Shown here: positions 30,003-37,337 of the stretch, one piece after another | Position numbering within the stretch: position 1 is the first letter of the stretch | Layout of the letters: every line of letters starts with the position of its first letter | From: Alicyclobacillus fructus | Lineage (GTDB): Bacteria; Bacillota; Bacilli; Alicyclobacillales; Alicyclobacillaceae | Assembly (NCBI RefSeq): GCF_017329605.1 | Contig: NZ_JAFMTY010000021.1 | Span: 1 to 62,204, forward strand | Direction: 5' to 3' | Length of the DNA stretch: 62,204 bases | The notes under the pieces: model-generated | The model's database searches: none | What the model saw: only the letters and a program-made list of their open reading frames with translations | Told to the model about the DNA's origin: nothing | Made by a program: the position numbers and the translations under genes

Positions 30003-30025
30003 GCCCTCAGCCGTGGGCCGAGGGC
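30003..30025 (-). terminator. Terminator of cotJABC
   Basis: GCCCTCGGC-type 10-bp stem with one mismatch and a CAC loop, followed on the minus strand by AATTTATTGTTT. It lies 54 nt after the cotJC stop. Confidence 0.75.
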
Positions 30026-30078
30026 CAAAGGAGAAGGGGACAATCGCCTGAGCGTCGTGGCATCGGGTCAAGCTGCGC

Positions 30079-30648
30079 CTAAAACACCTTCTTACTGCCT
30101 TGATACTCCTTTAGAATTTCGACCGCCTCGCGAAAACGAAGCGAATGGATCACCTCCCGCTCGCGGAGGAATCGAAGACTGTCTTTGATGTCCGGATCGT
30201 CCGTGTTGTCGATAATCCATTGGTAGGTGGCTCGGGCCTTTTCCTCTGCGGCAATGTCCTCGTACAGATCGGCGATTGGATCGCCTTTCGACGCGATGTA
30301 GGCCGCCGTCCACGGGTTTCCCGCGGCATCATGGTAAAAGAGCGAGTAGCCGTGATTCACGTAGTGATCGCCAAGACCGGCTTCACGCAGCTGCTCGGGC
30401 GTCGCATCCTTCGTCAGCTTGTAGACCATGGTCGCGATCATCTCGAGGTGCGCAAATTCCTCCGTTCCGATATCGGTCAAAAGGCCAATGACTTTGTCTG
30501 GAATCGAGTACCGCTGATTCAGATACCTCAGCGCAGCGGACAACTCTCCGTCGGCTCCACCGTATTGCTCAATGAGCATCTTGGCCAGCCTGGGATCGCA
30601 CTTGCTCACGCGCACAGGGTACTGGAGCTTCTTCTCATAGATCCAGAT
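30079..30648 (-). CDS. cotJC: CotJC, spore coat manganese-catalase-like protein, probable ATC start
   Basis: 189 residues if started at ATC 30648. The ferritin-like dimetal core is clear: EQYGGADGELSAALRYLNQR, GTEEFAHLEMIATM and AAEEKARATYQ hold the Glu and His ligands. From memory, known CotJC proteins begin MWVYEKKLQYPV; here the frame reads ATC-W-I-Y-E-K-K-L-Q-Y-P-V, with GGTGGGGGGTGA six nt before ATC and a stop four codons before it. The nearest standard start is GTG 30615, which would drop 11 conserved residues. Either ATC initiates or a base changed. Last gene of cotJABC, in the spore coat. Confidence 0.85.
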   Translation of the reverse strand: MWIYEKKLQYPVRVSKCDPRLAKMLIEQYGGADGELSAALRYLNQRYSIPDKVIGLLTDIGTEEFAHLEMIATMVYKLTKDATPEQLREAGLGDHYVNHGYSLFYHDAAGNPWTAAYIASKGDPIADLYEDIAAEEKARATYQWIIDNTDDPDIKDSLRFLREREVIHSLRFREAVEILKEYQGSKKVF

Positions 30649-30671
30649 GGCCGCTCACCCCCCACCTCGAG

Positions 30672-30947
30672 CTAAACCTGCCACGGCCAAGGCGTCTCGG
30701 ACCAAGCCCAAGACTCCCCCGCGGCGGGACTCAAGCCGTACTGATGCAGAGGACCGAACGCGGACTCGAACTGGGTCATGAGGTTGTGCTTTCGTTTCTG
30801 AAACTGCTTGAATTGAGCGAGCGCCTGCTCGTCATCCGGGTGCGTGTCCAGATACAGCGTCAAGTCGACCAACACGAAATCAACGGCCTGAAGTTCCCGA
30901 AGATACTGATAGTAAAGCTTGGGCAGAGGCCCCGCGGTCTCACTCAC
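30672..30947 (-). CDS. cotJB: CotJB, spore coat protein
   Basis: 91 residues. LRELQAVDFVLVDLTLYLDTHPDDEQAL is the core of the CotJB family, and the C-terminus WAWSETPWPWQV has the Trp-rich ending also usual in this family. GTG start with GAGGAGG upstream. It lies between cotJA and cotJC in the conserved order and is probably expressed in the mother cell. Confidence 0.9.
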   Translation of the reverse strand: MSETAGPLPKLYYQYLRELQAVDFVLVDLTLYLDTHPDDEQALAQFKQFQKRKHNLMTQFESAFGPLHQYGLSPAAGESWAWSETPWPWQV

Positions 30948-30962
30948 GCGATCTCGTCCTCC

Positions 30963-31175
30963 TCACGCCGGCGGATAGGGGCTATCGTATTCCGGCCAAA
31001 GCGTGCCCTTTCGAAGCGCCTCCTGCGGCGCGTATTGTTTCCGCGCGCTCTTCTGGACAGGATGCGTCACTTCGGGCGGAACGTCATACCACTTCACCCG
31101 CGCGGAGCATGGATCGAACGGGCTTCGATAATTCACGTAAGGACGCCATTCGGGCAAATTGCCATCCACTGTCAC
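30963..31175 (-). CDS. cotJA: CotJA, spore coat-associated protein
   Basis: 70 residues, Pro/Trp/Tyr-rich with LRKGTLWPEYDSPYPP near the C-terminus, typical of CotJA. GTG start at 31175 with GGAGGG five nt upstream. It heads cotJABC; a possible sigma-E promoter lies 31 nt upstream. Confidence 0.88.
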   Translation of the reverse strand: MTVDGNLPEWRPYVNYRSPFDPCSARVKWYDVPPEVTHPVQKSARKQYAPQEALRKGTLWPEYDSPYPPA

Positions 31176-31205
31176 GCCATCCCTCCTTGAGCAGCGTTCG
31201 AAAGT

Positions 31206-31234
31206 ATCTATATGCGCCCGAGGGGAATTTCAGA
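31206..31234 (-). promoter_or_regulatory. Possible sigma-E promoter of cotJABC
   Basis: Minus strand TCTGAAA, 13-nt spacer, CATATAGAT. Spacing and the CATA start of the -10 fit the mother-cell sigma-E consensus; the -35 match is only partial. Confidence 0.4.
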
Positions 31235-31275
31235 CGTTGGGACAGCCGGGGAATTTCGGAGGACATGCAGACGCG

Positions 31276-31869
31276 TCAATGATTCAGCACAAGCGCCACG
31301 AGGATGCCGACGATCACGCCTCCTGCGATCTCGCTCGGCTTGTGCCCCACCTGTTCGTTCAACACAGGCCAATCCACGAGCCACCAAGGCCCTTTCGCAA
31401 CGCGCAGCGGCTCGACGGCGTGCGAGCCGCCCCTGCGGATCGAAGGAGACGTCGAACGCGACGACGCGCCCTCGGCCGCTTCCTTTGCTTGCGCCGCCTT
31501 TTCGGACGATGCAGCCTGTTCGATGGGTTCCATCAAAAGATGCTGCCCGCGCAAGTCGTGCAACAGGCGATTGAGGACCGCCGCCTGCCTTCCCGTCTGC
31601 CAACGCACGCCAGCCGCGTCGTACATCACGACAGCGGCCAGAAACAACCCAATGGCGACAACGGGATCGGAGCCGCCCAGGTGCAGCCACAGCTGCACAA
31701 CCAACGCAACCACCGCCGCCGTATGGGAACTCGGCATGCCGCCCGAATTCTTCACATGGCGCCAATCCCACGACCGCATTTGAATCATCACGAACACCGG
31801 CTTCAGACCTTGGGCGACGATCATCGCCAGAAGCGGTGCCGCCCACAAACTCGACCAGATATGAAGCAA
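31276..31869 (-). CDS. Divergent PAP2/DUF212 family membrane protein (YuiD-like)
   Basis: 197 residues. GGMPSSHTAAVVAL near residue 43 is the diagnostic DUF212 motif (a relic of the acid phosphatase SxxH site), followed by MYDAAGVRWQTGRQAAVLN; the end has GHKPSEIAGGVIVGILVAL. Usual family length is about 160, and here an Ala/Ser/Arg-rich insertion of about 40 residues sits in the middle. Function of the family is not established. Confidence 0.8.
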   Translation of the reverse strand: MLHIWSSLWAAPLLAMIVAQGLKPVFVMIQMRSWDWRHVKNSGGMPSSHTAAVVALVVQLWLHLGGSDPVVAIGLFLAAVVMYDAAGVRWQTGRQAAVLNRLLHDLRGQHLLMEPIEQAASSEKAAQAKEAAEGASSRSTSPSIRRGGSHAVEPLRVAKGPWWLVDWPVLNEQVGHKPSEIAGGVIVGILVALVLNH

Positions 31870-31883
31870 CGCGCCAGTCCTCC

Positions 31884-32669
31884 TCAGATCGCGAGGTTGG
31901 AAGCCTGTCGATACGCCTCATACAGAAGGATGGTTCCTGCCATGGCGGCGTTCAAACTCTCCGCGCTCCCCGCCATGGGAATGGCCACGCACCGCTGTGC
32001 GAGCTTGCGAACGCCCTCGCTCACGCCGCGGGCCTCGTTCCCAATCACCATCGCCACATCGCCCCCGAGCGGCGCTTGATCGCACCGATCCACCGCGTCA
32101 GCCGAGGTGGCCACCGCGATGCCCTCGGGATGGCGCTCGCGCCAAGTCCTGAGGTAGTCCTCCGCATGGCTCACGACGACACAGACGCGGAACAGGCCGC
32201 CCATCGAGGCGCGAACCACCTTGGGCGCGTACGGATCCGCCGTTCCCGTGCCGAATACGATTTCGCGAAAGCCGAACGCCTCGGCACTCCGTATCAAAGT
32301 CCCGACATTTCCCGGGTCCTGGACGGCGTCGAGCACGAGGACGCGATCGCCATATTGCGGCTCGCAATTCGGGATGGCCGCCACAGCCATCAAACCCTGT
32401 GGCGTCTGTGTGTCAGCCACCGCAGCGAACGCCTGCGGCGACAGCTCGAAGCGGCGCCCCTGTGCCTTGGGATGCTGCCACAGTTCGCCAGATGGCTCGT
32501 CCGACGCAGCATTCCACAGAAGAGCTTCGACATGGAGCGAGCTATTCAACAGTTCGGCCACCAGGCGCTCGCCCTCCACGAGGAAACAGCCCGTCCGCTC
32601 GCGCCCTCGGCGCGTCTTGAGGCGGGCCCACTCCCGGACTCGATCGTTGTGCGCAGATTCGATGTACAC
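31884..32669 (-). CDS. SpoU-family RNA 2'-O-methyltransferase (YsgA-like)
   Basis: 261 residues with an N-terminal L30e-like RNA-binding domain (FLVEGERLVAELL) and a SPOUT knot: LDAVQDPGNVGTLIRSAEAFG, MVIGNEARGVSE and IPMAGSAESLNAAMAG. The arrangement next to rplT matches B. subtilis ysgA, a probable 23S rRNA methyltransferase. GTG 32669 follows GGGAGGG by 7 nt, and the start of the homologous domain (IESAHNDRV) falls there. Confidence 0.85.
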   Translation of the reverse strand: MYIESAHNDRVREWARLKTRRGRERTGCFLVEGERLVAELLNSSLHVEALLWNAASDEPSGELWQHPKAQGRRFELSPQAFAAVADTQTPQGLMAVAAIPNCEPQYGDRVLVLDAVQDPGNVGTLIRSAEAFGFREIVFGTGTADPYAPKVVRASMGGLFRVCVVVSHAEDYLRTWRERHPEGIAVATSADAVDRCDQAPLGGDVAMVIGNEARGVSEGVRKLAQRCVAIPMAGSAESLNAAMAGTILLYEAYRQASNLAI

Positions 32670-32697
32670 GATGAGGCCCTCCCAGGGCGAGATCGAC

Positions 32698-32722
32698 AAA
32701 AAAGCCCGGTCATGAGACCGGG
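32698..32722 (-). terminator. Terminator of infC-rpmI-rplT
   Basis: Perfect 7-bp stem CCCGGTC/GACCGGG with a 4-nt loop, then CTTTTTT on the minus strand. Confidence 0.9.
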
Positions 32723-32729
32723 GTCTTTG

Positions 32730-33095
32730 TCACGCGTTAGCGTTCAGGCGCTCGCGAGCGACCGTGACCAACTGCGAAAATGCCTCTTTGTCCGTCACGG
32801 CGAGATCCGCCAACATCTTGCGGTTGACCTCAACACCAGCCAACTTCAGCCCGTGCATGAATCGGCTGTACGACAGGCCGTGAGGCCGGACCGCCGCGTT
32901 GATGCGCTGGATCCACAGCCGGCGAAAGTCGCGCTTGCGCTGCTTGCGATCCCGGTACGCGTACATCAGCGACTTCATGACCTGCTGCTTCGCCGTGCGG
33001 TACAGCGTGTGCTTGGAACCAAAGTAGCCCCTTGCGAGCTTCAGAATCTTTTTATGACGACGGCGTGTCACCACGCCACCCTTGACGCGAGCCAT
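32730..33095 (-). CDS. rplT: 50S ribosomal protein L20
   Basis: 121 residues starting [19 protein letters not shown], with [21 protein letters not shown], exactly L20. It binds 23S rRNA early in assembly and in Bacilli also represses its own operon by acting on the leader RNA (34038-34152 here). The ATG at 33095 gives the canonical N-terminus; two extra codons upstream are not used. Confidence 0.97.
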   Translation of the reverse strand: MARVKGGVVTRRRHKKILKLARGYFGSKHTLYRTAKQQVMKSLMYAYRDRKQRKRDFRRLWIQRINAAVRPHGLSYSRFMHGLKLAGVEVNRKMLADLAVTDKEAFSQLVTVARERLNANA

Positions 33096-33170
33096 CTCCA
33101 ACAGCCTCCTCGAATCATGTTCCCATCATCGGACCGGAACGCGCATCGGCGCGACGCGCAATCCGGTTCC

Positions 33171-33374
33171 TCACTTGTACGCCACGAGTTGCTTGATCCG
33201 CTTCATGTCGCTCCGCGACACGAGCGTCATCCCGCGCAGACGGCGCTTGCGAGCGGGCGGCTTGTGCTCCGCCTTGTGGTAGCCAAACGCCTTCGTGCGC
33301 TTGAGAAGCCCCGTCCCGGTGCGCTTCACGCGCTTCTTCAGACCACTGTGTGTCTTCATTTTCGTCTTGGCCAT
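33171..33374 (-). CDS. rpmI: 50S ribosomal protein L35
   Basis: 67 residues, [20 protein letters not shown], strongly basic, a canonical L35. Second gene of infC-rpmI-rplT. Confidence 0.97.
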   Translation of the reverse strand: MAKTKMKTHSGLKKRVKRTGTGLLKRTKAFGYHKAEHKPPARKRRLRGMTLVSRSDMKRIKQLVAYK

Positions 33375-33446
33375 CTCGTGTGTCCTCCTGTCTCCGAAAT
33401 CGCCGTTCCTGCAGTCGACCGAGTCAACTGCACCAGGTCACGAGGT

Positions 33447-33968
33447 TCACGCACTCGGCTGCTTCGGCGCCAAGATCATCACCATGTGACGACCTTCGAG
33501 CTTCGGCGCCCTTTCGACGATGGCGTGCTCCTCCGCAGATTTCGCCAGCCGTTCAAGCAATTCCTGACCGATGTTCTGGTGCGTGATCTCCCGCCCGCGA
33601 AAGCGCACGGACACTTTCACCTTGGAACCTTCGCTCAGGAACTTCAGGACATTCTTCAGCTTGACGTTGAGATCGTGCTCATCGATATTGGGCGTCATCC
33701 GAACTTCCTTGAGCAGAACGACCTTCTGGTTCTTGCGCGATTCGCGTTCGCGTTTGCTCTGCTCGTACTTGAACTTGCCGTAATCCATGATCCGGCACAC
33801 TGGCGGTTTCGCGTTGGGCGCAACGTTGACCAAATCGAGATTGCGCTCCTCGGCCAATCGCAACGCTTCGCGCAAGGGCATGATACCCAGCTGCTGGTTA
33901 TCCGCGTCCACGACACGCACTTCTCTCGCGCGAATGCCCTCGTTGACCTGATACCCTTCTTTGCTTAT
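33447..33968 (-). CDS. infC: Translation initiation factor IF-3, ATA start
   Basis: 173 residues. The frame begins ATA-AGC-AAA-GAA, giving SKEGYQVNEGIRAREVRVVD, the standard IF-3 N-terminus, seven nt after a strong GGAGGTG. No ATG or GTG would preserve this part; the nearest GTG (33920) loses 16 residues. Rare start codons (AUU, AUA, AUC) are a known feature of infC and let IF-3 limit its own synthesis. The C-terminal domain (KFLSEGSKVKVSVRFRGREI) is complete. Confidence 0.95.
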   Translation of the reverse strand: MSKEGYQVNEGIRAREVRVVDADNQQLGIMPLREALRLAEERNLDLVNVAPNAKPPVCRIMDYGKFKYEQSKRERESRKNQKVVLLKEVRMTPNIDEHDLNVKLKNVLKFLSEGSKVKVSVRFRGREITHQNIGQELLERLAKSAEEHAIVERAPKLEGRHMVMILAPKQPSA

Positions 33969-34009
33969 GGGGTGTCACCTCCACCAATCTGCCCCACCAC
34001 ACCAATACA

Positions 34010-34037
34010 CAAAAAAGCGCAGGTCTCGCCTGCGCTT
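34010..34037 (-). terminator. Attenuator terminator in the infC leader
   Basis: Perfect 9-bp stem (AAGCGCAGG/CCTGCGCTT) with a 5-nt loop, ending TTTTTT on the minus strand, 42 nt before infC. Confidence 0.9.
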
Positions 34038-34152
34038 GATTCGCCCTCTTCCAGCTACGTTCCACCTACGGCAATCGCGCTGGACTTGGAACCCGTCAGC
34101 TTGCGCCGACCAGGTGAGAAGCGGCAGGCTTCTGCTTGGTGTGCAACGGAAC
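34038..34152 (-). promoter_or_regulatory. L20-type leader of the infC operon
   Basis: A leader of about 115 nt lies between a strong promoter and an attenuator terminator, directly upstream of infC-rpmI-rplT. This matches the Bacilli L20 leader, where free L20 promotes termination. Boundaries are inferred from the promoter and terminator; I did not fold the RNA. Confidence 0.7.
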
Positions 34153-34158
34153 GTTTTC

Positions 34159-34187
34159 ATGGTAGCGACATGGCGGGCAAATGTCAA
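34159..34187 (-). promoter_or_regulatory. Promoter of the infC operon
   Basis: TTGACA, 17-nt spacer, TACCAT on the minus strand. Confidence 0.8.
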
Positions 34188-34217
34188 GACATGAACGCTC
34201 GCTCGGTGCCAAAAACA

Positions 34218-34246
34218 TTGTATTCCGATGTACTTTAGGTTAAAAT
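34218..34246 (+). promoter_or_regulatory. Promoter of the YeeE/TsuA-type gene
   Basis: TTGTAT, 17-nt spacer, TAAAAT. A perfect palindrome TCGATATCGA at 34253-34262 lies at the expected transcript start and could be an operator. Confidence 0.7.
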
Positions 34247-34281
34247 GACTTCTCGATATCGAAATCCCCGGAGGTGATTCC

Positions 34282-35511
34282 ATGGCCAGTTCCGAGGTTC
34301 GCACCCTCGATCTCGAAACGCGCACCCGCGAGCGCCAACCCGAAGAGGCGCAACGAGCGTGGACGGCGGCCGCACTCATTGTCTTTGTCCTCGGCTTCCT
34401 CTATTTGTGGAATGCCGTCTCGCCGACACACGCCATCTTGTTTCTCGTGACGGGCGTGCTGGGCGTCGCGCTCTACCACGCGCACTTCGGCTTCACGACC
34501 TCGTTCCGCCACCTGATCGTGAGCGGACGAACGGTGGGATTGCGCGCGCAGATGATCATGTTTGCGCTCGCGAATGTCCTGTTTCTTCCCCTTTTGATTC
34601 GAGGCCATGCGTTCGATCACGCCATCAAGGCGAGCGTCTACCCGGTGGGCTTATCCGTCCTCGTGGGCTCGTTCCTCTTTGGAATTGGCATGCAGCTTGG
34701 CGACGGATGCGCCTCGGGCACGCTGTACCACACCGGAGGAGGCGACGCCCGCGGCATTCTGACGCTTGTCGGATTCATCCTCGGATCGTTCTTCGGCTCC
34801 GTGCACTACGCTTGGTGGATGAGCACGCCGAACTTTGGCAAGATCTCGCTCATCCAGTCACTCGGGCCGATCGGCGGTCTGACCGCCAACTTCGCCATCA
34901 TGGCTATCATTTTCGCCATCTCACTCTGGCTCGAAAGGCGCCGCAATGGCGACGTCGAGCCGCTCTTCAGCCATCAACCTTGGCATGTGAGTCGTGTGAT
35001 CAAGGGGCCGTGGTCCTGGGTTGCGGGCGGTATCGTGCTCGCCGTGGGCAACTTCATCGTGCTGGCGCTTTCCGGCAAGCCGTGGGGCATCACCTCGGCG
35101 TTCGCGCTCTGGGCAGCGAAACTCAGCGCTCTGTTGGGTTATCCGGTGGATTCGCTGCCGTATTGGCAGACACCGCAAAACGCCGCCGCGCTTCATCACA
35201 GCGTGCTCCAGAACCTCGAGACCACGGACGACATCGCCATCATGCTCGGCGCACTCCTCGCCGCAAGCCTCGCGGGCGCGCTGCCCAAGCGGTACCTGCG
35301 CCCGATGCCGTGGCAGATGATCGTCGGCGTGCTCGTCGGCGGCATCCTGATGGGTTACGGCGCGCGCATTGCATTCGGCTGCAACATCGGCGCCTACTTC
35401 TCCGGCGTCGCTTCGTTCAGCCTGCACGGCTGGGAATGGTTTGTGGGAGCCCTCCTCGGCAGTTTCATCGGCGTGCGGCTGCGACCGACGTGCCGACTGC
35501 AGAATCGTTGA
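34282..35511 (+). CDS. YeeE/YedE (TsuA-type) sulfur-compound transporter
   Basis: 409 residues with many helices in two pseudo-repeats. The conserved Cys motifs QLGDGCASGTLYH (Cys143) and RIAFGCNIGAYFSG near the C-terminus match TsuA/YeeE, where Cys residues relay thiosulfate through the pore. An N-terminal extension of about 25 hydrophilic residues precedes the first helix. No TsuB/TusA or rhodanese gene adjoins, unlike many such loci. A GGAGGTG site precedes the ATG, with own promoter and terminator. Confidence 0.82.
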   Translation: MASSEVRTLDLETRTRERQPEEAQRAWTAAALIVFVLGFLYLWNAVSPTHAILFLVTGVLGVALYHAHFGFTTSFRHLIVSGRTVGLRAQMIMFALANVLFLPLLIRGHAFDHAIKASVYPVGLSVLVGSFLFGIGMQLGDGCASGTLYHTGGGDARGILTLVGFILGSFFGSVHYAWWMSTPNFGKISLIQSLGPIGGLTANFAIMAIIFAISLWLERRRNGDVEPLFSHQPWHVSRVIKGPWSWVAGGIVLAVGNFIVLALSGKPWGITSAFALWAAKLSALLGYPVDSLPYWQTPQNAAALHHSVLQNLETTDDIAIMLGALLAASLAGALPKRYLRPMPWQMIVGVLVGGILMGYGARIAFGCNIGAYFSGVASFSLHGWEWFVGALLGSFIGVRLRPTCRLQNR

Positions 35512-35531
35512 CACGCGCCCATCCCAAATTC

Positions 35532-35571
35532 GGCGCCCCTAGGGCCTTGAGTTCCGCGGGGCGCCTTTGTT
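35532..35571 (+). terminator. Terminator of the YeeE-type gene
   Basis: Perfect 8-bp stem GGCGCCCC/GGGGCGCC, followed by TTTGTTG. Confidence 0.85.
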
Positions 35572-35608
35572 GTAGAATGAGAGCAACGCGGTTGCGAGGG
35601 GGATGCCT

Positions 35609-36439
35609 GTGGACGACGTGGTGCGCAACAATATCGAGCGGTTTTCGGGTTTCGCCAAACTCTATGACACCTACCGACCCGAAGCGCCGAAAACGGTTCG
35701 CGAGCTGCTCATCGCCTATCTCGGGAAAAAGCCTGACACGGTGGTCGATCTCGGCAGCGGCACAGGTCTTTCGACCTTCCCTTGGCGGCACGAAGCCCGG
35801 AGCGTGATCGGCGTCGAGCCGAACGACGACATGCGAGCGCAGGCCGAGCGCCGCGCGATGGACCTTGGCGCCGACAACGTCACCTTCCTCCAGGGCGTAT
35901 CCACTGCCATCCCCTGTTCCGACGCCTCAGCCGATCTCGTCACTTGCTCCCAGTCGTTTCACTGGATGGACCCCCAGCCGACGCTGCGTGAAGTGGCACG
36001 TGTGCTTCGACCGGGCGGCGTATTCGCCGCGTACGACTGCGACTGGCCGCCCTCCTGCTGCCTGGAAGCGGACGCTGCCTATGAGACGCTCCTGCAGAGC
36101 GCGGAAGCGTCCATTCGACGACACGTGCCCGAGCGAGAACAGGCGCGCAAGTGGCCGAAGGAGCAACACCTCGACCAAATCCGCGCCTCAGGGCTCTTTT
36201 CATTCGCCAAAGAAGTGGTCTTCCACGTGGAAACGCGCCTTCGGGCCGACGCGTTCATCGGCATTGCGCTCAGCCAGGGCCAGGTGCAAAGCGCACTGCG
36301 GCGCCGCCTTCCGGATATCGAGCAGGAGATTTTGGCGTTTGAAACGCGCGTGCGCGCCGCCTTCGGCGACGGCGACAGGCCCGTCTGGTTCTCCTATCGC
36401 CTTCGCCTCGGCGTGAAGCCTCGCGACGCCGCGACATGA
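35609..36439 (+). CDS. Class I SAM-dependent methyltransferase
   Basis: 276 residues. The SAM-binding motif VVDLGSGTGLSTF, acidic VIGVEPNDDM, and SQSFHWMDPQPTLREVARVLRPGGVFAAYD are those of the Methyltransf_11 group. The substrate is not evident. GTG 35609 lies 6 nt after AGGGGG; an ATG two codons upstream touches that site and is less likely. A perfect 10-bp hairpin covers the stop codon (36423-36451). Confidence 0.85.
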   Translation: MDDVVRNNIERFSGFAKLYDTYRPEAPKTVRELLIAYLGKKPDTVVDLGSGTGLSTFPWRHEARSVIGVEPNDDMRAQAERRAMDLGADNVTFLQGVSTAIPCSDASADLVTCSQSFHWMDPQPTLREVARVLRPGGVFAAYDCDWPPSCCLEADAAYETLLQSAEASIRRHVPEREQARKWPKEQHLDQIRASGLFSFAKEVVFHVETRLRADAFIGIALSQGQVQSALRRRLPDIEQEILAFETRVRAAFGDGDRPVWFSYRLRLGVKPRDAAT

Positions 36440-36451
36440 AGGCGGCGTCGC
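36423..36451 (+). terminator. Hairpin spanning the methyltransferase stop codon
   Basis: Perfect 10-bp stem GCGACGCCGC/GCGGCGTCGC with TGA in the loop. No T tract follows, so terminator function is uncertain. Confidence 0.4.
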
Positions 36452-36497
36452 AGGCAAATGAGGCGACACGTATCTCCCACCATGGACGAAAGAGAGT

Positions 36498-37139
36498 TCA
36501 GTCGCAACAGCCGCAAGTGCCTTCCACGCCGCGCGCTTCTTGAATCGCCTCAATCCCCTCTTTCACCACAAAATACACCAGGGCCAATCCGCCCAGGGCA
36601 TTCAACCACCACAAGCCCAACCAAGCATTCAAGCCAAGACCAACGAGGAGTATCCAGGCCATGTACGCACAAACCATGCTGCACGATCCGTCGGCCTGAA
36701 GTGCCTTGCTCCCAATCCGTCTCCCAACGGATTTCTTGGCGCGAGACAAGTATGGCATGAGGACGCTTGACGCAGCGGCAAGAGCAAGACCGACTGCGCT
36801 CGTCTCAGCGGCTGAACGAGTGTACAAATCATATCCAGCCATCGCGACGATATAGACAGCGAGGGCAATCAGGGCCACCCCGACCCACCAAGATGCCTGT
36901 TTCTCTGCTCGTTTCACCCTTGCAAGGCTTGAACCCTGTGCCTCGACATAGAGCCGCCACAACAACACAGCACTTGAAACCAACTCAATGACACTGTCCG
37001 CGCCAAACGCTGTCAACGCGAGGGAATGTGCAAGGATGCCAGACTGGATGGCGACGCCAGCTTCCACCACCATCCAAAGGATACTGACCCACTCGATGCG
37101 GATCCCCTTTTGAACCTCCACAACTTGCACGGCCTCCAT
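36498..37139 (-). CDS. Cation diffusion facilitator-like membrane protein, atypical
   Basis: 213 residues with about six helices. Helix layout and TAFGADSVIELVSSAVLLW match the CDF superfamily, but the usual HxxxD metal sites are replaced: helix 2 has D-x3-E and helix 5 ADGSCSMVC. The cytosolic domain is essentially absent and the tail ends CGCCD. The substitutions suggest a soft-metal or different substrate; that is inference. Probably exports a metal ion. Upstream DNA has inverted repeats (37257-37277) but no adjacent regulator gene. Confidence 0.7.
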   Translation of the reverse strand: MEAVQVVEVQKGIRIEWVSILWMVVEAGVAIQSGILAHSLALTAFGADSVIELVSSAVLLWRLYVEAQGSSLARVKRAEKQASWWVGVALIALAVYIVAMAGYDLYTRSAAETSAVGLALAAASSVLMPYLSRAKKSVGRRIGSKALQADGSCSMVCAYMAWILLVGLGLNAWLGLWWLNALGGLALVYFVVKEGIEAIQEARGVEGTCGCCD

Positions 37140-37337
37140 GTTCCCCCCTTTGCCACCCGTGCACGGTTCCGAACTTGAAGTGCATCGCCGCCATTCTAAA
37201 ACATGCGCAGTCGGCCTCTGCCGTCTCCATCATCACGACGTAAAACGCGGCGCATGCTTGTGGACAGACCTCACAAGCCGCGCCGCTTCTGCCGATCCCG
37301 CCGCTCCACAACCAATGTCAGGATCAGCCTGATCCTC

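Noticed and set aside
36985-37311. 108-codon minus-strand frame with CEVC and CAC motifs
   Set aside because: Considered as a metal-responsive regulator, but it overlaps the start of the CDF-like gene in another frame and has no helix-turn-helix.
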